Below, one piece after another: positions 52,517 to 61,397 of a stretch of DNA of 64,000 nucleotides (positions are counted from its first letter, which is position 1; each line of letters begins with the position of its first letter). The translations under genes were made by a program, and so were the position numbers. The notes beneath the pieces were generated by a model, which was not told where the DNA came from, made no database searches, and saw nothing but the letters and a program-made list of their open reading frames with translations. The DNA comes from an uncultured Oscillospiraceae bacterium (lineage in GTDB: Bacteria > Bacillota > Clostridia > Oscillospirales > Ruminococcaceae). The stretch lies in contig CAJUHS010000002.1 in NCBI GenBank assembly GCA_910586535.1, positions 103,790 to 167,789 on the forward strand, written 5' to 3'.

Positions 52517-53815
52517 TTATATGTCGTTCCTGACAATATCATCAAATGTCTCTCTCTTAACAATTATCCTTGAAGTACCGTCCTTTACCATAACAACTGG
52601 CGGTTTAGGTATACGATTATAGTTCGAAGACATGGAGTAATTATAAGCTCCCGTTGCAAGGACTGCAATTATATCCCCCTCCTCGGTGCGCTGAATGGGT
52701 GCGCCCTCTCCGAGCAGGTCTCCGCTTTCGCAGCATTTTCCTGCCACCGTGACAGTCTCGCTTTTCGGTTCTGAAGCCCTCACCGCGTTTACAAAGTCAT
52801 ACTTGGACTTATAGAGCGCATATCTGGGGTTATCCCCCATTCCACCGTCAACAGAAACGTAGGTGCGGATATTGGGTATATGCTTGATACCGCCTACAGT
52901 GTACAAGGTTATACCCGCAGGCCCCGTAATAGAACGCCCCGGCTCAATAAGAATAAAAGGCAGTTTAAAATTTTTCTCGGCGCAGACAGCCTTTACCTTT
53001 TCGGATACCTTTTCCATGTAATTGTCATAAGGTACGGGCGAGTCCGCATCGGTGTACTTGATTCCGAAGCCGCCTCCCAAATCAAGCTCTTTTATCTCGT
53101 AACCAAGCTCATCCCTTACCTGAGCTATAAAGTTCATCATTACCTCAGCGGCAAGGACAAAGGGGTCTATATCGAATATCTGGCTTCCGATATGGCAATG
53201 CAGTCCCGAAAGCTCAATATGCTCAAGAGAAATCGCTTTTTTGACCGCCTCTAACGCCTCGCCTGTCTCAAGTGCGAAACCGAATTTGCTGTCTATCTGT
53301 CCTGTTCTGACAAAATCATGAGTATGAGCGTCAATGCCGGGTTTTATCCTAAACATTATATTCGCCTTTGCACCGCGCTCGCAGGAAAGTCTGTTAAGAC
53401 GTTCCAGTTCGAAAATGTTGTCCACAACTATCCTGCCGACATTTTTTTCAAGAGCCATCAACAGCTCCTCGTCAGTTTTGTTGTTGCCGTGGAAACATAC
53501 CTTTTCCATATGGAAGCCCACGCTTGCCGCAGTATAAAGTTCTCCTGCGGAAACCACGTCCAGTCCCATATCCTCGCTCATCATTATCCTGTACATCTCT
53601 TTACAGCAGAAAACCTTGCTCGCATAGCACACAAGACCTTTTCCTCCGTAATAGCGGTCTATAGACTGCTTGAAGCTGCGGCAGTTTTCGCGCAGCAAGT
53701 CCTCGTCCATAACATAAAGCGGCGTACCGTACTCCTTTGCAAGATCGACAGTATCAAGTCCGCCTATAGTAAGATGTCCCTTTTCATTCACCGATAAATT
53801 TTTTGATACAAACAT
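52517..53815 (-). CDS. lysA: Diaminopimelate decarboxylase LysA
   Basis: LysA decarboxylates meso-diaminopimelate to lysine with PLP. The 432-residue fold-type III protein has the PLP lysine in CYASKVFCCKEM, HGNNKTDEEL, ELDLGGGFGIKY, EPGRSITGPAG and the second active-site block CCESGDLLGEGA. The C-terminal YNYSMSSNYNRIPKPP is typical. AAAGGAG precedes the ATG. No lysine riboswitch fits in the 58 bases upstream. Confidence 0.96.
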   Translation of the reverse strand: MFVSKNLSVNEKGHLTIGGLDTVDLAKEYGTPLYVMDEDLLRENCRSFKQSIDRYYGGKGLVCYASKVFCCKEMYRIMMSEDMGLDVVSAGELYTAASVGFHMEKVCFHGNNKTDEELLMALEKNVGRIVVDNIFELERLNRLSCERGAKANIMFRIKPGIDAHTHDFVRTGQIDSKFGFALETGEALEAVKKAISLEHIELSGLHCHIGSQIFDIDPFVLAAEVMMNFIAQVRDELGYEIKELDLGGGFGIKYTDADSPVPYDNYMEKVSEKVKAVCAEKNFKLPFILIEPGRSITGPAGITLYTVGGIKHIPNIRTYVSVDGGMGDNPRYALYKSKYDFVNAVRASEPKSETVTVAGKCCESGDLLGEGAPIQRTEEGDIIAVLATGAYNYSMSSNYNRIPKPPVVMVKDGTSRIIVKRETFDDIVRNDI

Positions 53816-53873
53816 TTTTTATGCTCCTTTCAAGCTTTGGTTAAGTGTTGTATTCCACCCAATAAACATAAGC

Positions 53874-54527
53874 CTACATTACCCCTATTATCATCATAAC
53901 TGCACCCGGTAAGTTTGCCAATGCGTGCATAATGATGCTTGAATAAATATTTCTATTGTTCTTTATATAAAAGGTTGTCAAACCAATTGAGAGTGGAAGA
54001 TAATAGAAAAATTCCCTCAATTCGTATAAGTGAATACAATCAAATACAATTATGGATATTATAGCCATAATTGTTATCACAGCTTTATTTCTTTTATTGA
54101 CCCACCCAATTAATGATTCCCTAAAAGTTAGTTCTTCTATGAATGGAGTAAATATTGACATCATGATACAAGTTAAAATTGGAGGTATTGTATCCGCCAT
54201 TGCTCCAACCGTTTCTGTATTTTGCGTCTTAAAACTCCCATTAACAATGTATTGAAACAGATATGCTAATACTGAAGCTGCAGCTAGCCAAATAAGCAGT
54301 TCAATAAAAAAAATCCGCCAACTCTTTATTTCTTTTTTAAACTGATCCCATTTGCTTAAAAGCTCTTTGTTCCAAATAGCAATAACAACTGCAATCAAAA
54401 CGGCATAGACTGTAAACGATGCCCACGACCTATTCATTCCTGTTGCCACTAACACTTCCCATAATCCAAAATTGATTAAGAAGAAAAAAACGACATTGAT
54501 AACTGATTTTAAAATTGTTTTCTTCAT
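53874..54527 (-). CDS. CPBP family intramembrane metalloprotease
   Basis: The 217-residue polytopic membrane protein carries EExxxR as FIEELTFRESLI, a second-motif His in FDCIHLYELR and the third in IIMHALANLPG. It is the second CPBP protease in the window and differs from the first in sequence. The chosen ATG lies 8 bases after AAGGA. It is AT-rich and preceded by a copy of the 104-bp repeat that also precedes its two upstream neighbours, which suggests an acquired segment. Confidence 0.82.
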   Translation of the reverse strand: MKKTILKSVINVVFFFLINFGLWEVLVATGMNRSWASFTVYAVLIAVVIAIWNKELLSKWDQFKKEIKSWRIFFIELLIWLAAASVLAYLFQYIVNGSFKTQNTETVGAMADTIPPILTCIMMSIFTPFIEELTFRESLIGWVNKRNKAVITIMAIISIIVFDCIHLYELREFFYYLPLSIGLTTFYIKNNRNIYSSIIMHALANLPGAVMMIIGVM

Positions 54528-54564
54528 ATGCATTATCCTTTTTCATATATATCTGCTGTGTCTA

Positions 54565-54668
54565 AATTACGATTTGTCAAGCAGTATTTCTGCCTATCAT
54601 TATAATATACAATACAATAAATCAAACTTTGGGTCACGCGTTATATTCCGTTCGATAAACATGAATTT
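54565..54668. repeat. 104-bp repeat with inverted ends, copy 1
   Basis: It shares about 66 of 70 central bases with copy 2 (55061-55164), including TATAATATACAATACAATAAATC and GGGTCACGCGTTATATTCCG (keys given). Its ends are partly inverted (AAATT...GATTTGTC.. against ..GATAAACATGAATTT). It holds a TATAAT on the - strand (54599-54604) that could drive the CPBP gene. It resembles a small non-autonomous mobile element or a repeated promoter cassette. Confidence 0.75.
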
Positions 54669-54685
54669 GCCGCTGTTGAAATAAA

Positions 54686-54988
54686 TCATACTGTACTTTT
54701 AGAAAATTTTATAAATTCATATGGCAATCCTATATCTTCAGAATATTTACAGATTTCTATCTTTTCGTCATCATTCATTTCGTCATAGAAAGGGCGATCT
54801 GATACTTTCCAGTATGTTTTAACTTCGTCTATTTTCAATATATCACCCCATGGGGCAATATATAATTCCCCAACTTTATATTTCCCGATTTCTTTATATA
54901 CCCTCGTGGTATAACAATACCCCAGTTTATTTAAATAATTTTGAATTGACTCATATTCATGTTCAGGGAATGATATTTCTTCAAACAT
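54686..54988 (-). CDS. Small hypothetical protein, possibly ASCH/PUA-like
   Basis: The 100-residue protein is soluble and acidic. The stretch TTRVYKEIGKYKVGELYIAPWGDILKI followed by DRPFYDEMNDDEKIEIC resembles small ASCH/PUA-like proteins that bind RNA or nucleotides; this is pattern memory, not an alignment. A weak AGG ribosome site precedes the ATG. It lies between two copies of the 104-bp repeat, as a one-gene cassette. Confidence 0.65.
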   Translation of the reverse strand: MFEEISFPEHEYESIQNYLNKLGYCYTTRVYKEIGKYKVGELYIAPWGDILKIDEVKTYWKVSDRPFYDEMNDDEKIEICKYSEDIGLPYEFIKFSKSTV

Positions 54989-55060
54989 ACAATAAACCTA
55001 CTAACAATGTAAAATATAAAATTTATGAAAAATGTTCAATACAAAATAATATTTAATACA

Positions 55061-55164
55061 AATTCCGATTTATCGCGCAGTATTTTTATCTATCATTATA
55101 ATATACAATACAATAAATCAAGCTTTGGGTCACGCGTTATATTCCGCCAGATAAATAGGAATTT
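55061..55164. repeat. 104-bp repeat with inverted ends, copy 2
   Basis: This is the best-kept copy. Its terminal 20-mers, AATTCCGATTTATCGCGCAG on the left and the complement of the right end, AATTCCTATTTATCTGGCGG, match at 16 of 20 positions, so the element has terminal inverted repeats. It lies between the GNAT stop and the start of the 100-residue gene, with TATAAT on the - strand at 55095-55100. Confidence 0.8.
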
Positions 55165-55175
55165 ATTAATTGCTT

Positions 55176-55751
55176 TCATTTGCGACAATACCGCATAAAA
55201 ATCCTCTCATTAAAACCTTTTTGTTTACCGTGTTTTTCTGGAATACGCTTAAATTCCTTAAACCCGATACTCGTATAACATTTAATAGCGTTATTATTTA
55301 TATCAGTAACATCAAGCACAAAATCCTGATAATTTGTAAGCAGCATACTTTCTTGAAGCATAGTTGTAGCAATGCCTTGCTTACGGTGCTTTTTCCGTAC
55401 TGCTACAAATTCTATGTATCCTGTTGTAATAGGATACTCAAGTTGCTTTTCAAATTCTTCTTTCAAAACGAAAGTACCAATAATTCCTTTAAAGAACCCA
55501 AAATGTTTCTGCAAAGATGCTTTTTCTGCTCTTGCGGCTCTGCCGTTGCAATCAGAAATTGCCAACACTCCCGCAATATTTCCCTTTATATCTGCCACAT
55601 AAAATCTTTCCATATTCAGTCCCGTTGCGATAGCCTCCGCCACTTTTTGATTATCTTTGCATAATATTGAAAAATCCTTTTCAAATCCTTCTGCAATACA
55701 TAAAGCTACATTATTACGGTCTGTTTCTTTTGCTTTCCTTATATTCACCAT
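55176..55751 (-). CDS. GNAT family N-acetyltransferase
   Basis: The 191-residue protein begins VNIRKAKETDRNNVALCI and has the GNAT acetyl-CoA motif VAVRKKHRKQGIATTMLQESM-type (Arg-Lys-Lys-His-Arg-Lys-Gln-Gly-Ile-Ala) and the C-terminal CYTSIGFKEFKRIPEKHGK. The substrate is unknown. The chosen ATG lies 9 bases after AAAGGA. It is complete, unlike the two GNAT remnants elsewhere in the window, and it shares the repeat-bounded AT-rich segment with the CPBP gene. Confidence 0.88.
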   Translation of the reverse strand: MVNIRKAKETDRNNVALCIAEGFEKDFSILCKDNQKVAEAIATGLNMERFYVADIKGNIAGVLAISDCNGRAARAEKASLQKHFGFFKGIIGTFVLKEEFEKQLEYPITTGYIEFVAVRKKHRKQGIATTMLQESMLLTNYQDFVLDVTDINNNAIKCYTSIGFKEFKRIPEKHGKQKGFNERIFMRYCRK

Positions 55752-55790
55752 TTTCATATATCCTTTATAATTGTTTTAAACTATTCATCA

Positions 55791-55839
55791 AATCCCGATT
55801 TATCGAGCAGAATCATTACCTATTCTTATAATACACAAT
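55791..55839. repeat. Partial copy 3 of the repeat
   Basis: AATCCCGATTTATCGAGCAG and the following bases to ATACACAAT match the left half of copy 2, then the match stops; the right half is absent or deleted. It lies upstream of the GNAT gene just as the other copies lie upstream of their genes. Confidence 0.6.
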
Positions 55840-55856
55840 CTTTCAGAATTTGTCAA
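55828..55856 (-). promoter_or_regulatory. Sigma-A promoter of the GNAT gene
   Basis: TTGACA (55851-55856) and TATTAT (55828-55833) on the - strand are 17 bases apart. The -10 box lies inside repeat copy 3. Confidence 0.75.
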
Positions 55857-55966
55857 TATAAACGCAGAAAATTTTTGCAGGATTTTTATACTCTCCTGCA
55901 AAACAAATCTATTTAAAGCAAATTTTCTCTATTTGCCGCGGTAATTGTGAATATCTTAAATTACGC

Positions 55967-56560
55967 TCATTCATTTTCTGATAAAACGGCTTCTTCAATG
56001 ACCGCACGTATTTCCTCCGCACCCTCGCCTGTCACAGCGGAAAATTCTATCGTCTCGATACTGTCAAAGTATGGTATCTCTTTCGCAAAACCTGCCATGC
56101 GTTCTTCCCGCTGCCGTTTGGAGAGCTTGTCCGCCTTTGTAAAAATAATTACAAACGGCTGTTCCCGATCTATAAGAAAATTTATCATATGCAGATCGTC
56201 TGCGGAGGGCGGGTGACGCATATCAACAAGCTGCATGACAAGAGCTATATCCCTGTCGGAGGTCAGGTATCCCTCTATAAGCCCCGACCACCGCTGCTTG
56301 TCGCTTTTGGAAATCTTTGCATAGCCGTACCCAGGCAGATCCGCCAGATAAATGTCGTCTACAGAATAAAAATTTATAGTGGCCGTCTTGCCGGGAACAG
56401 AAGATACCCGCGCAAGATTTTTTCTGTTGAAAATTTTATTTATAAGAGAGGACTTCCCTACATTTGAACGTCCCGAAAAAGCAACCTCGGGTCTTTCGCA
56501 CTCGGGTATCTGATCGAATCTGCCGTATGAAGCGTAAAACTCCGCTTTGTTAAAATTCAT
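55967..56560 (-). CDS. engB: Ribosome biogenesis GTPase EngB (YsxC/YihA)
   Basis: EngB is an essential small GTPase for 50S assembly. The 197-residue protein shows AFSGRSNVGKSSLINKIF (G1), PGKTATINFY (G2), DLPGYGYAK (G3) and TKADKL (G4), with the family start NKAEFYASYGRFDQIPE. It follows lon by 53 bases, the usual arrangement. AAAGGA precedes the ATG. Confidence 0.96.
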   Translation of the reverse strand: MNFNKAEFYASYGRFDQIPECERPEVAFSGRSNVGKSSLINKIFNRKNLARVSSVPGKTATINFYSVDDIYLADLPGYGYAKISKSDKQRWSGLIEGYLTSDRDIALVMQLVDMRHPPSADDLHMINFLIDREQPFVIIFTKADKLSKRQREERMAGFAKEIPYFDSIETIEFSAVTGEGAEEIRAVIEEAVLSENE

Positions 56561-56613
56561 AAAATGCTGTTCCTTTCACTTGTCCTAAACGCATTAATTA
56601 TTATATCCCCAAA

Positions 56614-59025
56614 TCATGAGCTTGCCACGCTGCGGTTTTCTCTGCTGTCACGGCTTTCGCTGTTCTCCGTACGTTTTGGCTTGATATATTTTGGCTCTGT
56701 TTTTTCGAGCACGACCTCCAGAACATCGGATATCCTTTCGGCGTACACAAAATCAATATTTTCTTTTACCACCTTGTCTACTTCCTCTAAATCTCCCTTG
56801 TTGGCCGCAGGAATGATAACCGTTTTCATGCCAGCCTTATAGGCAGCCATTGTTTTTTCGCGCAGACCTCCAATAGGCAGTACCTTACCGTGAAGCGTGA
56901 TCTCCCCCGTCATTGCAACATCGTGACGGACGGGAATATTTGCCAGTGCAGACACCAAAGCCGTTGTCATAGTTACGCCCGCCGACGGACCGTCCTTAGG
57001 AGTAGCCCCCTCCGGCGCGTGGATATGAATATCCTTTTCCTTGTAGAAGTCGGAGGAAATGCCGTACTTGTCAGAAATTCCTCTGACATAGCTGACAGCG
57101 ATTTTCGCGCTTTCTTTCATAACGTCTCCCAAAGAACCGGTAGTCTCGATAGTTCCCTTTCCATCGAATACGGAAACCTCCAGCGGCATAACAACGCCGC
57201 CTACGGACGTCCATGCAAGACCGTTTACCAGACCGATCTCGTTGCTCTTGGAATACTCGTCGTCAAGGTATTTTTTAGCTCCGAGGAACTGCTCAATATT
57301 CCTTTCACCGATACGAACGGACTTCTTTTCACCGCTTACTATCAGCTTTGCGGACTTCCTGCACAGCTCGGCAATGCGGCGTTCAAGGGTTCTTACGCCC
57401 GCTTCTTTGGTATAATTGTCTATAATGGTGTAAAGCGCGTCGTCGGAAAACTTCAGCATTACCGATTTCAAACCGTTTGCTTTAAGCTGCTTGGGAACAA
57501 GGTGCTCCTTTGCTATATGGAACTTTTCCTCACGGGTATAGCTTGTGATCTCGATAACATCCATACGGTCGAGCAGCGGAGGGTCAATAGTCTGAGTGGT
57601 GTTCGCAGTCGTTACAAAAAGCACGTTGCTTAAATCAAAGGGCACTTCAATATAGTGGTCGCGGAAAGTGCTGTTCTGCTCGCTGTCAAGGACTTCCAGA
57701 AGCGCGGAGGAAGGGTCTCCCCTCATATCGTGAGTGAGCTTGTCAATCTCGTCAAGAAGTATCAGCGGATTGTTGCTTCCCGCCAGCTTCATGGCATTTA
57801 TTATCCTGCCGGGCATTGCTCCTATGTATGTCTTTCTGTGTCCGCGGATATCGGATTCGTCCCGAACGCCGCCAAGAGATACTCTTTGGTATTTCTTTCC
57901 GAGAGCGGAAGCAATTGATTTTCCAATAGAAGTCTTGCCCACGCCGGGAGGTCCCACCAGACAGATTATCTGTCCCTTGATATCTGGTTTAAGCTCTCTG
58001 ACCGCAATGTTCTCTAAAATTCTTTCCTTGACCTTTTCGAGACCGTAGTGATCCTTATCGAGAGCAGCTTTGACCTTGTTTATATCGGTTCTGTCCTTTG
58101 TGGACTTATTCCACGGCAGCTCCAGAACGTTGTCAAGATAGTTGCGTATAACAAACGCTTCCTGAGACGACTGGGACATTCTGTTGAGCCTGTCTGCCTC
58201 TTTCAGAAGCTTAGTCCTTATTTCTTCCGAAAGGTCGAGCTTCATTATAGCTTCGGTGTACTCGTCTATCTCGTCCTGATACTCCTCGTCCTCACCAAGC
58301 TGGCTCGCTATAGCTTTCATCTGCTCGCGCAAATAATACTCACGCTGGCTGTTGTCTATCTGATCGCGTACCCGCGCCTGTATGTGTCGTTCTATGTCCA
58401 GTACTTCGACCTCGCGGGATATCATTGCCAAAAGCATACCAAGGCGCGAAATTACGTGACTTTCCTCAAGAAGCATTTCTTTATCTTCAACTGCTAAAGG
58501 AATGTTGAATACCAGCGTTTCAAAAACCTTGAACGGGTCTTTTTCGTCCATTATTGAAGAAACAAGCTCCTTTGGCATTCTTGGCATAAGCATTGAGTAC
58601 TGATAGAAAGATTGCTTTATCGCACGAATAACAGCCTCGATTTCTATCTCGTCCGTACGAAGCCTGGTTATCTCGGGAAACGGTTTTACCTCCGCAACAA
58701 GATATGGCTCGCTCTGAACAATATCAATCAGCTTTGCCCTGTATTTTCCTTCCACAAGAACACGGGTGATACCGTCCGCACCTTTAAGAGTCTGCCTTAT
58801 CTCAGCAACAACTCCTACCTGATACAGATCTTTAACTGACGGTTCTTCCACTGCGTCGTCCCTTTGGGTAGCAAGAAAAATCATTTTGTCGTTTTTCAGA
58901 GCCGCTTTGAGCGCGGACTCCGACTTTTCCCGTGATACGTCAAAGTGCATAACTATATTGGGGAAAACGACCACGCCTCTCATAGCCAGAGCCGGCACAG
59001 CAGTTTTCTCAAGCTTTGTCCTCAT
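56614..59025 (-). CDS. lon: ATP-dependent protease Lon
   Basis: Lon degrades damaged and regulatory proteins. The 803-residue chain has the N-terminal substrate domain (about 8-205), the AAA+ module with Walker A GPPGVGKTS and Walker B LLDEIDK, and the Ser-Lys protease domain with the catalytic Ser in PKDGPSAGVTM and Lys in GGLREKTMAAYKAG. A short basic, Ser-rich tail extends past the protease domain. GGAGG precedes the ATG. Confidence 0.98.
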   Translation of the reverse strand: MRTKLEKTAVPALAMRGVVVFPNIVMHFDVSREKSESALKAALKNDKMIFLATQRDDAVEEPSVKDLYQVGVVAEIRQTLKGADGITRVLVEGKYRAKLIDIVQSEPYLVAEVKPFPEITRLRTDEIEIEAVIRAIKQSFYQYSMLMPRMPKELVSSIMDEKDPFKVFETLVFNIPLAVEDKEMLLEESHVISRLGMLLAMISREVEVLDIERHIQARVRDQIDNSQREYYLREQMKAIASQLGEDEEYQDEIDEYTEAIMKLDLSEEIRTKLLKEADRLNRMSQSSQEAFVIRNYLDNVLELPWNKSTKDRTDINKVKAALDKDHYGLEKVKERILENIAVRELKPDIKGQIICLVGPPGVGKTSIGKSIASALGKKYQRVSLGGVRDESDIRGHRKTYIGAMPGRIINAMKLAGSNNPLILLDEIDKLTHDMRGDPSSALLEVLDSEQNSTFRDHYIEVPFDLSNVLFVTTANTTQTIDPPLLDRMDVIEITSYTREEKFHIAKEHLVPKQLKANGLKSVMLKFSDDALYTIIDNYTKEAGVRTLERRIAELCRKSAKLIVSGEKKSVRIGERNIEQFLGAKKYLDDEYSKSNEIGLVNGLAWTSVGGVVMPLEVSVFDGKGTIETTGSLGDVMKESAKIAVSYVRGISDKYGISSDFYKEKDIHIHAPEGATPKDGPSAGVTMTTALVSALANIPVRHDVAMTGEITLHGKVLPIGGLREKTMAAYKAGMKTVIIPAANKGDLEEVDKVVKENIDFVYAERISDVLEVVLEKTEPKYIKPKRTENSESRDSRENRSVASS

Positions 59026-59038
59026 AATAACCTCCTGC

Positions 59039-59139
59039 GTCGAAAAATCGACATAAATTATCGCTTCCGATATGCATAAAAACCAAGCAAGCTCCTGCCT
59101 TTATATATCGCGCTGATTTTTAAGCTGCGTTTTTATGCA
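59039..59139 (-). promoter_or_regulatory. Structured leader of lon
   Basis: The lon leader on the - strand has a perfect 11-bp inverted pair, TGCATAAAAAC/GTTTTTATGCA (59073-59083 with 59129-59139), enclosing 45 bases. A second small hairpin, GTCGA-N4-TCGAC (59039-59052), ends 4 bases before the AGGAGG site. It is not a CIRCE or CtsR-type operator. The function is unknown. Confidence 0.5.
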
Positions 59140-59160
59140 AATTAGAATAGTACATTATCT

Positions 59161-59189
59161 ATTATATATTATATCTTCGAATTTTTCAA
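59161..59189 (-). promoter_or_regulatory. Sigma-A promoter of lon-engB
   Basis: TTGAAA (59184-59189) and TATAAT (59161-59166) on the - strand are 17 bases apart, with a leader of about 130 bases. Confidence 0.7.
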
Positions 59190-59271
59190 GTAACAATTTA
59201 AGATAACAAATTTAGTATTTATCGTCTCCGCAAAAAAAATATGAATAATAACATACAATAAATTAACTGAA

Positions 59272-59370
59272 AATGCGCTTTCTGATACAGAATCCATATT
59301 CGGAGGCGGCAGCAAGACGCGGCTGCCAACTCTCCAAACATAAATCTAAATGAAATCAAAAAGCGCATTT
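59272..59370. terminator. Large stem-loop after clpX
   Basis: AAAATGCGCTT pairs with AAGCGCATTTT across about 77 bases. Inside is a GGCAGC/GCTGCC stem with nearby GGAG/CTCC and GAAT/ATTC pairs. It follows the clpX stop and probably ends that transcript, but it is longer and more structured than usual and has the stronger T-run on the + strand. The adjoining 59190-59270 stretch is AT-rich without a gene. Confidence 0.55.
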
Positions 59371-59376
59371 TTTGTT

Positions 59377-60648
59377 TTACTTTTTTAAAATTTTCTTTTT
59401 TCCGATTTTAGCCAAAGGCTTCACATTTTCAGTAACGCAGTCCTCTGTAACGGTTAGACCGCAAACTTCATTATCGGAGGGCAGGTCAAACATCGGCTGC
59501 TGTAAAATTTTCTCAACAATTGAACGCAAGCCGCGTGCTCCCGTTTTCTGGTCGATCGCTTTTTTTGCTATCGCTTTTAACGCCTCGGATTCAAAGTTAA
59601 GCTCAATACCGTCAAGCTCAAACAATTTTTTATACTGTTTCACAAGCGAGTTTTTCGGTTCTGTAAGGATTCTTGTCAGCATATGCTCGTCAAGTTCGTC
59701 AAGAACCGTTATTACAGGCATACGTCCCACAAGCTCGGGAATCATTCCATATTTGACAAAATCCTGGTGTATAACTTCCTTGTAGATACCGCTTGACTTT
59801 TCAGCTCTTGTTTTAATATCAGCTCCAAATCCCAGAGACGACGATTCAGTACGCTTCTGAATGATCCTATCAAGTCCGTCAAAAGCTCCGCCGCAGATAA
59901 ACAGGATATTTTTAGTATCAACATGGACAAACTCCTGATTGGGGTGTTTTCTTCCGCCCTGCGGAGGAACGTTTGAAACCGTTCCCTCAACTATCTTGAG
60001 AAGCGCCTGCTGAACGCCCTCGCCGCTGACATCCCTTGTAATGGAGGTGTTCTCGGATTTTCTTGCGATCTTATCAATTTCATCAATATAGATAATTCCC
60101 CGCTGAGCAGCTTCAACGTTGAAATCTGCAGCCTGAAGAAGCCTTACAAGAACGTTTTCAACGTCATCGCCCACATATCCGGCCTCGGTAAGCGTAGTAG
60201 CATCCGCAATAGCGAAAGGAACCTGCAAAATTTTTGCAAGAGTCTGGGCAAGGATAGTTTTTCCGACGCCCGTAGGTCCGACAAGAATAACGTTGCTCTT
60301 CTGGAGCTCAACATCGTCAGTATCCATTTGGCTGTTTATGCGCTTATAGTGATTGTAAACCGCAACGGAAAGCGCGATCTTCGCTTCGTCCTGACCTATA
60401 ACATATTCGTCAAGATATTTTTTTATCTCCGCTGGCTTCATCAATTTAACAGGCTTAAGCGGCTGCGGTTTGACGTTCCGGTTTTCGGCATAGCCGGGAA
60501 CCAAATCGTTTGCAACAAGCATTTCATAGCAATAAGTCACGCAATTATCACAAATATTGCACGCGCCTGCCGAAAACATATTCAAAACCTTGCTTTCGGG
60601 ATTGCCGCAGAAGCTGCATCTTTTCATACTTCTATCATTTCCGGCCAT
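59377..60648 (-). CDS. clpX: ATP-dependent Clp protease ATP-binding subunit ClpX
   Basis: ClpX unfolds substrates for ClpP. The 423-residue protein has the N-terminal zinc domain [10 protein letters not shown]...CNICDNCV, Walker A GPTGVGKT, Walker [12 protein letters not shown], the pore loop GYVGDD, and the ClpP-contact loop as LGFGAD (IGF-type). GGAG precedes the ATG; it lies 16 bases after clpP. Confidence 0.98.
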   Translation of the reverse strand: MAGNDRSMKRCSFCGNPESKVLNMFSAGACNICDNCVTYCYEMLVANDLVPGYAENRNVKPQPLKPVKLMKPAEIKKYLDEYVIGQDEAKIALSVAVYNHYKRINSQMDTDDVELQKSNVILVGPTGVGKTILAQTLAKILQVPFAIADATTLTEAGYVGDDVENVLVRLLQAADFNVEAAQRGIIYIDEIDKIARKSENTSITRDVSGEGVQQALLKIVEGTVSNVPPQGGRKHPNQEFVHVDTKNILFICGGAFDGLDRIIQKRTESSSLGFGADIKTRAEKSSGIYKEVIHQDFVKYGMIPELVGRMPVITVLDELDEHMLTRILTEPKNSLVKQYKKLFELDGIELNFESEALKAIAKKAIDQKTGARGLRSIVEKILQQPMFDLPSDNEVCGLTVTEDCVTENVKPLAKIGKKKILKK

Positions 60649-60664
60649 AAATTAAACTCCAAAC

Positions 60665-61252
60665 TTATCTTGTAAAAATAACTTTGTCAACCAAACCGTA
60701 CTCGGCAGCCTCTGCTGCGCTCATAAAATTATCGCGCTCCGTATCCTCTCGGATAGTTTCGATAGGCTTGCCCGTGTTCTGAGCAATAATACGGTTCAGA
60801 TTTTCTCTTGTTCTGACCAGATGGTCGGAACGTATTTTTATATCGGTACACTGACCCGACAGTCCTCCCGAAATCAAAGGCTGATGGATCATTATTTCAG
60901 CATTCGGAAGTGCAAGTCTCTTGCCCTTTGCTCCCGATGAAAGCAGAAATGCTCCCATGGAAGCGGCCAAACCTATACATATCGTAGATACATCGCATTT
61001 GATATACTGCATCGTATCATAAATCGCCATACCGGCAGTAACAGAACCTCCGGGGCTGTTGATATAGAGACAGATATCCTTTTCAGGATCCTGACTTTCC
61101 AAATACAAAAGCTGAGAAACCACCAGGCTTGCCGAAGTATCGTTTACCTCTTCGGAAAGCATAACGATCCTGTCCTCCAGAAGCATTGAAAAAATGTCCT
61201 GGGAACGCTCTCCCCGTCCTGTCTGTCTGACAACGTAAGGTACTAAGCTCAT
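60665..61252 (-). CDS. clpP: ATP-dependent Clp protease proteolytic subunit ClpP
   Basis: This is the serine peptidase barrel of the Clp machine. The 195-residue protein has the catalytic Ser in [14 protein letters not shown], His in [12 protein letters not shown], and the late Asp in [12 protein letters not shown]-terminal [19 protein letters not shown] is typical. It lies between tig and clpX in the standard order. GAGG lies 5 bases before the ATG, directly after an RNA structure. Confidence 0.98.
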   Translation of the reverse strand: MSLVPYVVRQTGRGERSQDIFSMLLEDRIVMLSEEVNDTSASLVVSQLLYLESQDPEKDICLYINSPGGSVTAGMAIYDTMQYIKCDVSTICIGLAASMGAFLLSSGAKGKRLALPNAEIMIHQPLISGGLSGQCTDIKIRSDHLVRTRENLNRIIAQNTGKPIETIREDTERDNFMSAAEAAEYGLVDKVIFTR

Positions 61253-61267
61253 AAAAACCTCGATTCT

Positions 61268-61319
61268 CCGCAGAAGTATCTACGCAAGCAAACCATCCTT
61301 CTGCGGAAAGATGGTTTGC
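61268..61319 (-). promoter_or_regulatory. Interleaved stems (pseudoknot-type) in the clpP leader
   Basis: As - strand RNA: GCAAACCATC (61319-61310), UUU, CCGCAGAAG (61306-61298), GATGGTTTGC (61297-61288), 11 bases, CTTCTGCGG (61276-61268). The first pairs with the third (10 bp) and the second with the fourth (9 bp). The order a-b-a'-b' with a 3-base and an 11-base loop has the geometry of an H-type pseudoknot; otherwise the two stems are alternatives. The last arm ends 15 bases before the clpP ATG. Confidence 0.6.
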
Positions 61320-61397
61320 GCTTCAGCTATTGGGTACACAGCTGCACAACATTTTATTATCAGCAAACTGTTCTGCGCTTACTGAGAGATAAAAAAC

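Noticed and set aside
53816-53873. Lysine riboswitch before lysA
   Set aside because: Only 58 bases separate lysA from the upstream gene, too short for an L-box.
54565-55839. Integron-type cassette array with attC sites
   Set aside because: The repeats lack the R'/R'' core (RYYYAAC...GTRRRRY) and the strong palindrome of attC, and there is no integrase in the window.
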